Part shown: piece by piece, positions 32,088 through 40,591 of the stretch
How the letters are laid out: each line of letters starts with the position of its first letter
How positions within the stretch are numbered: the stretch's first letter is position 1
NCBI GenBank assembly: GCA_035544215.1
Contig: DATKHY010000003.1
Coordinates: 310,001 to 374,000 of the forward strand
From: Candidatus Binatia bacterium
GTDB taxonomy: Bacteria; Vulcanimicrobiota; Vulcanimicrobiia; Vulcanimicrobiales; Vulcanimicrobiaceae
Direction of reading: 5' to 3'
Length of the DNA: 64,000 nucleotides
Program-made: the position numbers and the translations under genes
Notes under the pieces: generated by a model
What the model saw: only the letters and a program-made list of their open reading frames with translations
Databases searched by the model: none
Told to the model about the DNA's origin: nothing

Positions 32088-34865
32088 CTACGGAGGCGCT
32101 TTCGCTGCGCCCTGCTCGGGCGAATCGGCGACGAGCGCGGCGAGCTGCCGCCGCGACGTGAGGTCGAATCGATCGAAGATCGCCGCAATGTGGGTTTCCA
32201 CGGTCCGCTCTCCGATGAAGAGCTCCGCCGCGATCGCTCGATTACTCTTGCCTTGCGCTGCGAGGCGCGCCACCTCGACCTCGCGCGCGGTCAGATGATG
32301 CCGGCCGGGGCGATGGCGGGCGCGTTGCCTCGCACGCGCCAGCTCGCGCTCGGGGCGCACGAATCCCCGACGGCGATAGATCTCGGCGGCGTCGGCATAG
32401 CGCCCCTCGAGCTCCAGGGCTTGCGCCCTCTCCCACGGCCACGCGATCCGCTCGAACTGCGCGGCCGCTTCGCCGGCCAGCGCCTTGGCGTCGGCGCTGC
32501 GCCGGCGACTCGCGACTCGTGCGTCGAAGAGCGTCAGGTATGCCCGAGCGGCGAGGTTGGCCGTATCGCGCGCCGCCGCGGCGAGCAGTTCGCGCGCTCG
32601 GTCGCGCTCGTCCGCGTTTTCGCTGCCGGAAAGCTGGTCGAGAAGCCAAAAGGAGAAATCCACGGAGTTCAGCGCCTGCAGAGCGCGCGTACGCAAAGTC
32701 TCGGCTTCATCGCGCCGCTTCGTCGCGTCGTAGTAGGCCGCGACGCACCCAGCGAGCAGGCCGATTCTCTGCGACTCGCCCGAGGCGAAGGCGAGCTCCA
32801 GCGCTGCGGGCGTTACGAGTAGAGCGCCGTCAGCGTCGTCATCACAGTAGTAGGCGAGACGAACGGCGAGCGCGGTACGCGCCGTCTGCGTCATCGCGAT
32901 GCCCGGAGGCAGCCGCGCGTCTTCGCGTTGGTAGGCGCGCACAGCCGCCAGATCGCCGGCGAGTAGCGCCGCAAACGCAAGGCCTTGAATGGTCGTCGCT
33001 CCGACCTTTCCGAAATCCTGGCTGCGCGCGCATGTCGCCGCTTCGCGATACGCGGCGAAGGCGCGGTCCATCCAGCCGGTCACCATCGCGCGGCTCGCGT
33101 AATTGTTGAGCGTCCAGGCGAGTTGCTCGGGATCGTTCGAATCGCGCGCGATCGCGGCGGCGCGCTCGTATTCTTCGAACGCATCGTTCAATCGACATGA
33201 GGTAGCGGCGATGAGCGCTCGAACCATGCACGCGTTGCGCCGATCGAGCGCCGCACGTTCGCCGGGCGTCTCTTCCGCCGATGCGAGGTTGGCGCTGGCC
33301 GCGTCCGTCGCGCCCTGCAACGCATCGAAATGCGCCAGCGTCACATACGCGCCGAAGGCCACCGGGCCGTGCCCCCCGCTCAAGCGCAGTGCGCGCAGCG
33401 CGGTTTGCGCGGCGGCGTCCGGCCTGCCGCTCTCGTAGACGCGCCGGGAGAGCCGAATGGCTACCGAGGCCGCGTTCGCGTCGTCGCCGGCGGCTTCGTA
33501 GGAATTCACGGCCCGCTCGGCAACGGCGCAGGCCTCCTCGACCTCCCCATTGATCGACAGCGCGCGCGAGAATTTCTCGCAGAGAGGAGCGTACGTCGCG
33601 TCGTCGGGACTTCTCGACGTCGCCGCCCCGCGATAGGCGGCCTCCGCGTCGCGATGGGCGTTGCGCGACAGTGCGTTGTCGCCGGCGAGCTCGTAGGCCG
33701 CGCTGGCGCGCTCACGATCGCCCGCCGCATTCCAATGGTAGGCCAGATCGATCGGGTCGGCATCGCGCTGTTCCAAGAATTCCGCGACTTCGCGATGGAT
33801 GGCTTGCGTCTGAATTCCGAGGAGCTCGCGGTAAAGGATCTCGCGCGTGATCGCATGGCGAAACGTTAGGACGCCGGCGGCCTCGCGAGTCTCTCGCACC
33901 AAGTGCAGGTCGCGAGCGTGCGCGAGGGCGCGAGCTGCGTCGGCGTTTGATGCGGCGCCGACCTGAGCGAGAAGGGGCACGTCGAAGCTGCGGCCGATCA
34001 CCGAGGCGTAGAGCAGGATGCGGCGTTCCTCCGGCGCGAGCCGCTCGAATCGGGCGAGCACGCCCGCGCGGATGCTCAGCGGCGCGTCGACGAAGGGACC
34101 CTCGGGGGCGATCGCGGCGCTGTTGACGAGCTCTTCGGCGAAGTAGGGCTTGCCCTCGGACAACTCGCAGACGCGTTCGATGGCGCTGTTCGGCGCCGTC
34201 GAACGGTCGGGCCAAATGCTGGTGACCAGCCGTCGCATCTCGTCCGCATCGAGCGGCGGCACAGCGACCGTGGCGACACCCTGACGCTCCAATCGGGTCA
34301 ATGCTTCTCGGCGCGCGTGATCGAGTTCGAGCTGCTCCGTACGAACGGCTCCGAGAAAGAGCCACCGCGAGTCGCCGAGCCGCGCGGTCAGGAACGTCAG
34401 AAATTCGAGGGTCGCGTAGTCGGCCCATTGCAAGTCGTCGACGATCAAGACGATCGGGGTGATGGCGGCGGCGCGAAAGGTCTGGGCGGCGCGCAGTAGC
34501 GTGCGATGTCGGGCGGTCTCGGACTGTCCGGCCCCACCGCTCGCGTCGCGGTCCTCAAAGGGATCGGGGATGCCGAGCGCGGCGAATGCTTCGTGCAACG
34601 GCGCGAAGGGCGGACACAGCGACTCGAAACACGACGCGCGGCCGATCTTGGCGCCGAGGGCGACCGCCCGCGAGGCGAACTCATCGAGCAGGCGCGTCTT
34701 GCCGACTCCGGCTTCGCCCCAGAGGAGGGCCGCGGCGCTCGCGCCTTCGGCGGCGCGGCCGTAGAGGCGCTCCAGCAACTCTAGCTGAGTCGCCCGGCCG
34801 ACCAGCGGGCTCCGAGCCGCCCGCGCCGCTCCTCCGTACACCGCCCGATGCAAGACGCTCCTCAC
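32088..34865 (-). CDS. Large ATP-binding LuxR-family (LAL-type) transcription regulator
   Basis: This 925-residue protein is a MalT/LAL-like signal-transduction ATPase. Walker A GEAGVGKT is at 50-57, Walker B PIVLIVDDLQWAD at about 137-149, and a long TPR-like helical middle (about 390-840) would bind the inducer or partner. The C-terminal LuxR helix-turn-helix is about 865-920 (LTAREVEVARLAAQGKSNRAIAAELFIGERTVETHIAAIF). The GTG at 34865 is preferred because longer in-frame starts (up to 35093) would cross the divergent methyltransferase. It sits immediately upstream of rfbB, so it may control that operon or the methyltransferase. The signal is unknown. Confidence 0.87.
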   Translation of the reverse strand: MRSVLHRAVYGGAARAARSPLVGRATQLELLERLYGRAAEGASAAALLWGEAGVGKTRLLDEFASRAVALGAKIGRASCFESLCPPFAPLHEAFAALGIPDPFEDRDASGGAGQSETARHRTLLRAAQTFRAAAITPIVLIVDDLQWADYATLEFLTFLTARLGDSRWLFLGAVRTEQLELDHARREALTRLERQGVATVAVPPLDADEMRRLVTSIWPDRSTAPNSAIERVCELSEGKPYFAEELVNSAAIAPEGPFVDAPLSIRAGVLARFERLAPEERRILLYASVIGRSFDVPLLAQVGAASNADAARALAHARDLHLVRETREAAGVLTFRHAITREILYRELLGIQTQAIHREVAEFLEQRDADPIDLAYHWNAAGDRERASAAYELAGDNALSRNAHRDAEAAYRGAATSRSPDDATYAPLCEKFSRALSINGEVEEACAVAERAVNSYEAAGDDANAASVAIRLSRRVYESGRPDAAAQTALRALRLSGGHGPVAFGAYVTLAHFDALQGATDAASANLASAEETPGERAALDRRNACMVRALIAATSCRLNDAFEEYERAAAIARDSNDPEQLAWTLNNYASRAMVTGWMDRAFAAYREAATCARSQDFGKVGATTIQGLAFAALLAGDLAAVRAYQREDARLPPGIAMTQTARTALAVRLAYYCDDDADGALLVTPAALELAFASGESQRIGLLAGCVAAYYDATKRRDEAETLRTRALQALNSVDFSFWLLDQLSGSENADERDRARELLAAAARDTANLAARAYLTLFDARVASRRRSADAKALAGEAAAQFERIAWPWERAQALELEGRYADAAEIYRRRGFVRPERELARARQRARHRPGRHHLTAREVEVARLAAQGKSNRAIAAELFIGERTVETHIAAIFDRFDLTSRRQLAALVADSPEQGAAKAPP

Positions 34866-34896
34866 ATTGCTATGGTGACCGGGAGCCTTTTCTGCT

Positions 34897-35985
34897 ATGG
34901 AGGACGACACCTTGACTACCAGCGCACTGCCCTGCGATCCCGCCAAGCTCGAAGCCGCGGTCGGACGCTTTCTCAACGACGTCGGAGCGGTTCTGACGGC
35001 ATCGTCGGTCTTGATCGGCGACCGCCTCGGACTGTATAAGGCGCTCGCGACCGACGGAGCATTGACGTCGCGCCAGCTCGCCGACCGAACCAAGACGCAC
35101 GAACGATACGTCCGCGAGTGGCTGGCAAATCAGGCCGCGGCCGGGTATCTCACCTACGATCCGGCGACGGAGCGATTCGAACTGCCCGCCGAGCACGTTC
35201 CCTTGTTGGCCGATGATACGAGCGAGCTCAATATGTGCGGGCTCTTCGGGATGGGACAGCCGCTCTTCGCGGACGAGCCGAAGATCGCGCAGGCGTTCTT
35301 GACCGGCGAGGGCGTCGGCTGGCACGAGCACGATCCGCGACTCTACGCCAACACGGACCGGATCTTCCGTAACGGATATGCCGCGCATTTGGTCTCGGAC
35401 TGGATCCCATCGCTCGACGGCGTCGATGCCAAGCTGCGGACCGGCGCGTTGGCGGCCGACATCGGCTGCGGATACGGCAGCTCGACGATACTTATGGCGA
35501 AGGCCTATCCAATGTCGCGGTTCGTCGGGTACGACTATCACGAGCCGTCCATCGCGGCGGCACGTGAAGCAGCCCGCAAGGCCGGGGTCGAGGATCGCGT
35601 GCGCTTCGAGGTCGTCTCGGGCGACTCGACGCCGAAGCTGGCCTTCGATCTCGCGTGCTGCTTCGACTGCGTGCACGACATGGGCGATCCCGTCGGCGTT
35701 CTCTCGCGTCTGCGCCAGGCACTCAAGCCGAATGGAACGCTCATGATCGTCGAGCCGTTCGCCGGCGATACGCTAGAAGCGAATCTGACGCCGGTGGGGC
35801 GCATCTACTACGCGGCTTCGACCATCCTCTGCACGCCCTCATCCGTCGCGCAAGAGGTGGGGTTGGCGCTCGGGGCGCAGGCCGGCGAGGCGCGGATGCG
35901 CGAGGTCGTGCACCAGGCGGGCTTCGCGCACTTCCGGCGCGCCACGGAGACCCCGTTCAATATCGTGTACGAGGCGCGGCCCTAA
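34897..35985 (+). CDS. SAM-dependent methyltransferase with N-terminal winged helix (Rv2258c-like)
   Basis: This 362-residue class I methyltransferase has an N-terminal winged-helix/dimerisation domain (LGLYKALATDGALTSRQLADRTKTHERYVREWLANQAA), then the SAM motif AADIGCGYGSS at 186-196, GYDYHEPSIAAAREA and CCFDCVHDMGDP. This layout matches Rv2258c-type and small-molecule O/N-methyltransferases; the acceptor is unknown. Two start sites are plausible: ATG 34897, and TTG 34912 with GGAGG eight bases upstream. ATG is used here. Only 31 bases separate it from the divergent LAL regulator, so shared control is likely. Confidence 0.85.
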   Translation: MEDDTLTTSALPCDPAKLEAAVGRFLNDVGAVLTASSVLIGDRLGLYKALATDGALTSRQLADRTKTHERYVREWLANQAAAGYLTYDPATERFELPAEHVPLLADDTSELNMCGLFGMGQPLFADEPKIAQAFLTGEGVGWHEHDPRLYANTDRIFRNGYAAHLVSDWIPSLDGVDAKLRTGALAADIGCGYGSSTILMAKAYPMSRFVGYDYHEPSIAAAREAARKAGVEDRVRFEVVSGDSTPKLAFDLACCFDCVHDMGDPVGVLSRLRQALKPNGTLMIVEPFAGDTLEANLTPVGRIYYAASTILCTPSSVAQEVGLALGAQAGEARMREVVHQAGFAHFRRATETPFNIVYEARP

Positions 35986-36015
35986 CCTGCCGCCCCTCTG
36001 CTCGCCTCGGCGCCC

Positions 36016-36044
36016 TTGGAGCGTGGACGGCCGCGTGATATAAT
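36016..36044 (+). promoter_or_regulatory. Sigma-70-type promoter of the rpsB operon
   Basis: TTGGAG (36016-36021) and TATAAT (36039-36044) are separated by exactly 17 bases, and a TG one base before the -10 (GTGATATAAT) forms an extended -10. It is the best promoter match in the window and fits strong expression of a ribosomal protein operon. Transcription would start near 36051, giving a leader of about 107 bases. Confidence 0.8.
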
Positions 36045-36066
36045 CGCGCGGCTGTCTCACTCACTC

Positions 36067-36135
36067 CACCCCGCACGGAGGCGGGGTGCCGATGGCTCCG
36101 GGACACGGCCGCGATTCCAAGATGGGCAGCGGCCG
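36067..36135 (+). promoter_or_regulatory. Structured rpsB mRNA leader (candidate autoregulatory)
   Basis: Two strong hairpins lie between the promoter and the rpsB ATG. The first is CACCCCGC/GCGGGGTG (36067-36074/36081-36088, loop 6). The second is CGGCCGC/GCGGCCG (36106-36112/36129-36135, loop 16). S2 leaders that bind S2 and repress translation are known in other bacteria, so a similar role is plausible. Sequence similarity to the known rpsB motif was not tested. Confidence 0.45.
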
Positions 36136-36157
36136 GGGGCCAGAAAGGTACACTCGA

Positions 36158-36934
36158 ATGACCGTCGTGTCCATGCGCGAGCTCTTAGAGGCGGGCGTCC
36201 ATTTCGGCCATCAAACGCGCCGATGGAACCCGAAGATGAAGCCCTTCATCTTTCAAGAGCGCAACGGCATCTATATCATCGATTTGGCGCTCACCGTGCA
36301 GCGGCTGCGCGAGACCTACGAGGTTGTCAAGCAGCTCGCGCGGGAGGGGCGCGTCATCCTATTCGTCGGGACGAAGAAACAGGCGCAGGACGTCATCCGC
36401 GAGGAGGCCGAGCGTGCCGGTACGTTCTTCATCAACCAGCGCTGGCTCGGCGGCACGCTGACGAACTTCGCGACGATCCAGAAGCGCATCGCGCGCCTGC
36501 GCGAGCTCGAGAACATGAAGCTTCAGGGCGACTTCGAGCGGCTCCCGAAGAAAGAGGTCGCTAAGTTACAGGACGAGATGAACCGCCTCGAGCGCTTTCT
36601 CGGCGGCATCAAAGACATGCACCGCCTGCCCGACGCGATCTTCGTGGTCGATCCTAAGAAGGAGCGCATCGCCGTCTTAGAGGCACGGAAGCTGAAGATC
36701 CCCATTATCGCCGTGATCGATACGAACTGCGATCCCGACGAAATCGACTATCCGATCCCAGGCAACGACGACGCCATTCGCGCCGTCAAGCTGATGGTCG
36801 GCAAGATCGCCGACGCCATCATCGAGGGGCGCACGGAGAGCGAGAGCTCGTACGATCAGTCGCTCTACGAAGCGTCGCCGCAGGAATATGCCGAGGAAGA
36901 AGCCCCCACGACCATGGCGGAGGCGGGACTTTGA
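36158..36934 (+). CDS. rpsB: 30S ribosomal protein S2
   Basis: S2 binds the 30S subunit body between head and platform. The 258-residue protein has [22 protein letters not shown], the family signature, then [25 protein letters not shown] and [21 protein letters not shown]. The ATG at 36158 has AAAGG upstream, and an in-frame extension to 36086 lies in the leader and is unlikely. The C-terminal acidic tail (about residues 230-258) is variable. The stop overlaps tsf (TTGA). Confidence 0.97.
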   Translation: MTVVSMRELLEAGVHFGHQTRRWNPKMKPFIFQERNGIYIIDLALTVQRLRETYEVVKQLAREGRVILFVGTKKQAQDVIREEAERAGTFFINQRWLGGTLTNFATIQKRIARLRELENMKLQGDFERLPKKEVAKLQDEMNRLERFLGGIKDMHRLPDAIFVVDPKKERIAVLEARKLKIPIIAVIDTNCDPDEIDYPIPGNDDAIRAVKLMVGKIADAIIEGRTESESSYDQSLYEASPQEYAEEEAPTTMAEAGL

Positions 36935-37530
36935 TTTCCTATCAACCCAGGCCCGAAGAGATCAAGGCCCTGCGCGAAGAGACCAGCGCGCCGATGATGG
37001 ATTGCCGGAAGGCGTTGCTCGACGCGGGAGGCGACGTGGATCGCGCAAAGGCGCTCTTGCTCGAACGTGGCGCGGCGCATGCGGCGAAGAAATCCGAACG
37101 CTCCGCCAACGAAGGGCTCGTCACGAGCTACATCCACGCCGGCGGCAAGATCGGCGTCCTGGTCGAGGTCAACAGCGAGACGGATTTCGTGGCGCGCAAC
37201 CCCAAGTTCGCGGACCTCTCGCGCGACCTGGCGATGCACATCGCCGCCATGTCGCCACAGTACCTGGACCGCGAGGCCGTTCCGAGCCCCGTCGTCGACG
37301 ATCTGCGCGCGGAGTTCCGTGCCGGCGTTCCATCGGGGAAGCCGCCCGAGGTCGCCGAAAAGATCGTCGAGGGGAAGCTGAACAAGTGGTTCGAGGAGCA
37401 CTGCCTGCTGGACCAGGCCTTCGTCAAGGACGACTCCATGACCGTCGGCGACGTAGTGAACCGCGCGATCGGGTCGCTCGGCGAGCGGATTCGCGTGCGG
37501 CGCTTTAGCCGATACGCCCTTGGTGAATGA
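36931..37530 (+). CDS. tsf: Translation elongation factor Ts
   Basis: EF-Ts recycles EF-Tu by exchanging GDP. The 199-residue protein is the short type, lacking much of the second core domain of E. coli Tsf. The N-terminal UBA-like module is [39 protein letters not shown], and the core motif TDFVARN that contacts EF-Tu is present, with [13 protein letters not shown]. The TTG at 36931 overlaps the rpsB stop; no ATG fits. Confidence 0.95.
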   Translation: MISYQPRPEEIKALREETSAPMMDCRKALLDAGGDVDRAKALLLERGAAHAAKKSERSANEGLVTSYIHAGGKIGVLVEVNSETDFVARNPKFADLSRDLAMHIAAMSPQYLDREAVPSPVVDDLRAEFRAGVPSGKPPEVAEKIVEGKLNKWFEEHCLLDQAFVKDDSMTVGDVVNRAIGSLGERIRVRRFSRYALGE

Positions 37531-38281
37531 CCTGACGCCGGGGCGGCCGCGGTTCTCGCGCGTTCTGTTGAAGATCTCGGGCGAAGCCTTTGCCGGAGAC
37601 GGAACCGGCGTCGACGTCAACACGACCCGTATCATGGCGGAGCAGATTGCCGAGGTTAGCCGGTTCGGCGTCTCCGTCGCCATCGTCGTCGGCGGCGGCA
37701 ACATTTGGCGCGGCAAGGTCCACGAAGAGGCCGGCATGGATCGTGCCACGGCCGATTACATGGGAATGCTCGCGACCGTGATCAACGCCCTGGCGCTTCA
37801 GGACGCGCTCGAACGGATGGGCGTAGCCTCGCGCGTGCAGACCGCGATCGCGATGCATCAGATCGCGGAGCCGTATATCCGGCGCCGCGCGATTCGCCAT
37901 CTCGAGAAGGGGCGCGTCGTCATCTTCGCGGCGGGAACGGGCAATCCGTACTTCACGACCGATACGGCCGCCGCGCTGCGCGCCGTCGAAGTGAACGCCG
38001 AGGCGATCTTGAAGGCGACGAAAGTCGACGGCATCTACTCCGCGGATCCGAAGAAGGACCCTGCGGCGACGCGCTTCGAGCGGCTGGAGTACATGGAGGT
38101 CTTGCAGCGCGGGCTCGAGGTCATGGACTCGACCTCGATGGCGCTCTGCATGGACAACGCGCTCCCCGTCATCGTCTTCGATATGACGGTCGCGGGTAAC
38201 ATCCGGCGCGTGATTTGGGGCGAGCCGATCGGGACGTACGTCGGCCGTCGCGAACCGGCGCCCGTGGGAGCGAAAGCGTAA
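37520..38281 (+). CDS. pyrH: Uridylate kinase
   Basis: PyrH phosphorylates UMP to UDP with ATP; it is the bacterial hexameric amino-acid-kinase type, 253 residues. [49 protein letters not shown] and [17 protein letters not shown] are all diagnostic. The start is TTG 37520 or GTG 37523, both overlapping tsf by about ten bases. The order rpsB-tsf-pyrH-frr is conserved in most bacteria. Confidence 0.97.
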   Translation: MVNDLTPGRPRFSRVLLKISGEAFAGDGTGVDVNTTRIMAEQIAEVSRFGVSVAIVVGGGNIWRGKVHEEAGMDRATADYMGMLATVINALALQDALERMGVASRVQTAIAMHQIAEPYIRRRAIRHLEKGRVVIFAAGTGNPYFTTDTAAALRAVEVNAEAILKATKVDGIYSADPKKDPAATRFERLEYMEVLQRGLEVMDSTSMALCMDNALPVIVFDMTVAGNIRRVIWGEPIGTYVGRREPAPVGAKA

Positions 38282-38284
38282 CCG

Positions 38285-38842
38285 ATGACGGACGCATACT
38301 TCAAAGAGATCGAATCGCGCATGCACAAATGTGTCGAGGCGACGCGCCACGAGTTCGCGTCGATTCGGACCGGCCGCGCCGCTCCGGCGCTGCTGGATCG
38401 TCTCGTCGTCGAGGCGTACGGCCAGCCGGTGCCCGTGAAGCAAGTCGCAGGCGTCTCCACGCCGGACTCGCGCACGCTGCTCATCACGGCGTGGGACAAG
38501 GGCGTCGTTCCGGCGATCAAAAAGGCGATCGAGAAGAGCGAACTCGGGCTGACGCCCGCGGTGGACGGATCGGCGATACGGCTGGTCATCCCGCCGCTGA
38601 GCGAAGAACGGCGCAAAGATCTCGTCAAGCTGATCAAAAAGAAGGCTGAAGACGGCCGCGTCGCCGTGCGCAACGTCCGGCATAAATCGCACGACGAGGT
38701 GCGCGCGCAGCTGAAGTCGCACGACATCACCGAGGACGACGGCAAGCGCATGCAAGAGTCGTTGCAGCGGCTGACCGACAAGTACGTCAAGGAGATCGAC
38801 GTGCTGGTTGCCGCCAAAGAGAAAGAGATCATGGAGGTGTGA
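38285..38842 (+). CDS. frr: Ribosome recycling factor
   Basis: Frr releases the post-termination ribosome with EF-G. The 185-residue protein has the three-helix-bundle pattern and signature RTGRAAPALLDRLVVEAYG, VSTPDSRTLLI, KKKAEDGRVAVRNVRH and a terminal KYVKEIDVLVAAKEKEIMEV. The ATG follows pyrH by three bases. Its stop overlaps the next small ORF (GTGA). Confidence 0.97.
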   Translation: MTDAYFKEIESRMHKCVEATRHEFASIRTGRAAPALLDRLVVEAYGQPVPVKQVAGVSTPDSRTLLITAWDKGVVPAIKKAIEKSELGLTPAVDGSAIRLVIPPLSEERRKDLVKLIKKKAEDGRVAVRNVRHKSHDEVRAQLKSHDITEDDGKRMQESLQRLTDKYVKEIDVLVAAKEKEIMEV

Positions 38843-39051
38843 GCGACGACCTGATACTGATGCCCGAGGTGCAGGCGCGGCGCATCCTCGCGGATCGGCC
38901 GATTCGCCTGCACACGCTGGCCCCCTACGGCTCGTGGATAGGGTGCGGCGCTTTGCGCGTGCTTCGTTTGATCGTTCTCCAAGCTCAGGGTGACGCGGGC
39001 GAGACCGAGGTCGAACTGACCGTCGGCTACGAGTCGTATAAAAACGCATGA
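38839..39051 (+). CDS. Small 70-residue protein between frr and uppS, unknown
   Basis: This 70-residue ORF overlaps frr by four bases (GTGA) and uppS by four (ATGA), so it is translationally coupled to both sides. The sequence LILMPEVQARRILADRPIRLHTLAPYGSWIGCGALRVLRLI has hydrophobic and basic stretches, and the C-terminal half is acidic (AGETEVELTVGYESYKNA). It shows no known domain. GGAG lies too close to the GTG for ideal spacing; ATG 38860 is a possible later start. The tight packing supports a real gene. Confidence 0.6.
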   Translation: MSDDLILMPEVQARRILADRPIRLHTLAPYGSWIGCGALRVLRLIVLQAQGDAGETEVELTVGYESYKNA

Positions 39052-39791
39052 GCATCTCGCTAGCATCCCGCGAGCGGATCGGGCTCGACCTCAATGCCGT
39101 CCCACGCCACGTTGCGATCATCATGGACGGCAACCGCCGATGGGCCCGGGCCCATGGGCTCCCCGCGCTCGAGGGACACCGGCGCGGCATGATTGCCCTG
39201 CGCCGCGTCACGCGCGGCGCGAGCGACCTCGGCATCGGCGCCCTCACGGTCTACGGCTTCTCCACCGAGAATTGGAATCGAGAAGCGCGCGAGATCTCGC
39301 TGCTCTTCGAGCTCTGCGTGCATTTCGCGCGCGGCGAGCTGGTCGAGCTGCGCAGGAACAACGTCCGCGTTCGAGTCATTGGCGAGTGGGAGTCGCTTCC
39401 CGAGGCGCCGCGAAGGGCGCTGGCGGACCTGCAGGAGCAAACGGCCGCGAGCACCGGGCTGCTGCTGAACCTAGCCGTCAACTACAGCTCGCGCGCCGAG
39501 CTAGAGCGGGCCGTGCGCGCCATCGCCCGCGACGTTGCCCGTGGAGCCGTCGCGCCGGAGGCCGTCGACGAAGCGCTGATTGGACGCTACCTGTACACCG
39601 CAGACCTGCCCGAGCTCGATCTGCTGATTCGCCCAGGCGGCGAGCAGCGGCTCTCGAACTTCCTGCTCTACCAGGCCGCGTACGCCGAGCTTATCATGAC
39701 CGACGTCTATTGGCCGGACTTCTCGAAGGATGATCTGATACGGGCGCTGATCGAGTTTCAACGGCGGGAACGGCGCTTCGGCGGGACTTGA
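39048..39791 (+). CDS. uppS: Undecaprenyl pyrophosphate synthase (isoprenyl transferase)
   Basis: This cis-prenyltransferase makes the C55 undecaprenyl carrier for peptidoglycan and polysaccharide. The 247-residue protein has HVAIIMDGNRRWARAHGLP (catalytic Asp in MDGNRRW), TVYGFSTENWNR, and LLIRPGGEQRLSNFLLYQAAYAEL near the end. It sits upstream of cdsA as in many bacteria. Its stop overlaps cdsA (TTGA). Confidence 0.96.
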   Translation: MSISLASRERIGLDLNAVPRHVAIIMDGNRRWARAHGLPALEGHRRGMIALRRVTRGASDLGIGALTVYGFSTENWNREAREISLLFELCVHFARGELVELRRNNVRVRVIGEWESLPEAPRRALADLQEQTAASTGLLLNLAVNYSSRAELERAVRAIARDVARGAVAPEAVDEALIGRYLYTADLPELDLLIRPGGEQRLSNFLLYQAAYAELIMTDVYWPDFSKDDLIRALIEFQRRERRFGGT

Positions 39792-40591
39792 CCGAGCGCC
39801 GCGTCGTTGTGGGCCTGATCGTTGCGGCGATCGGGCTCTCGTGCGTGCTCGTTCCCTGGACTTTCTACGTCCTGCTGCTCGCGATCGGCCTCGCCAGCAT
39901 CTACGAGTTCAACTACATGTGTGCGATCAAAGGGCAGCCGCTCGAGTATCCGGTCGCGGTGCTCGGCGTCTGCGCATACGTCGCGATGGCCGTGTTCGGC
40001 GTGCTACACAAGTGGGAGGGCATACTGCTCGCGGCCATCGTGATCGTTGCGTTCTGGATCGGTATGTACGGCGAGCAAAAGGGCTACTTCGCGCGCACCG
40101 CCTACACGCTGCTCGCCGTACTGTACATAGGCAAGCTGCTCACCTACTTCGTATTCATCCGCCAGATCCCGGTGACGGGCGAATGGCTGACCTTGTACGT
40201 GATCGTGCTGATCGCGCTCACGGACGTATTCGGCATGATCGTGGGCACGAGCTTCGGGCGCCACAGCCTCACGAAGATCTCGCCGAATAAGACGGTGGAA
40301 GGATCGGCCGGATCGCTGGCGATCGTCGTGCTCGTCGCGATCGGCGCGACGTGGATCCCGCAACTGCATCTGCAGTGGTGGCAGGGCGGCGTACTCGGCC
40401 TGTTCACGAGCATAGCGGCGCAAGCCGGCGATCTTGTGGAGTCCGCGTTCAAGCGGGATGCCGGCGTGAAAGATGCGGGTGCCGCGATCGCCGGACATGG
40501 CGGCGTGCTCGACCGTTTCGACTCGTATTTCTTGGGCGGCGTCACGTTCTTCGCGACGCTGCACCTGCTCGGGATTCTGCCGCTCACGTGA
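39788..40591 (+). CDS. cdsA: Phosphatidate cytidylyltransferase
   Basis: CdsA makes CDP-diacylglycerol from phosphatidic acid and CTP in the inner membrane. The 267-residue protein has about eight membrane helices and a C-terminal signature GDLVESAFKRDAGVKDAGAAIAGHGGVLDRFDS carrying the metal-binding aspartates. FGRHSLTKISPNKTVEGSAGSL is also typical. The TTG at 39788 overlaps uppS. The stop overlaps dxr (GTGA). Confidence 0.94.
   Translation: MTERRVVVGLIVAAIGLSCVLVPWTFYVLLLAIGLASIYEFNYMCAIKGQPLEYPVAVLGVCAYVAMAVFGVLHKWEGILLAAIVIVAFWIGMYGEQKGYFARTAYTLLAVLYIGKLLTYFVFIRQIPVTGEWLTLYVIVLIALTDVFGMIVGTSFGRHSLTKISPNKTVEGSAGSLAIVVLVAIGATWIPQLHLQWWQGGVLGLFTSIAAQAGDLVESAFKRDAGVKDAGAAIAGHGGVLDRFDSYFLGGVTFFATLHLLGILPLT

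Noticed and set aside
31170-32822. Long + strand open frame (550 codons) across rfbB and the regulator
   Set aside because: It lies antisense to rfbB and the LAL gene, both of which have clear motifs. The product has no recognisable domain and an Arg/Ala bias typical of shadows.
34866-35093. N-terminal extension of the LAL regulator to 1001 residues
   Set aside because: The extra 76 codons cross the divergent methyltransferase gene, which has its own start and domain. GTG 34865 gives a natural start.
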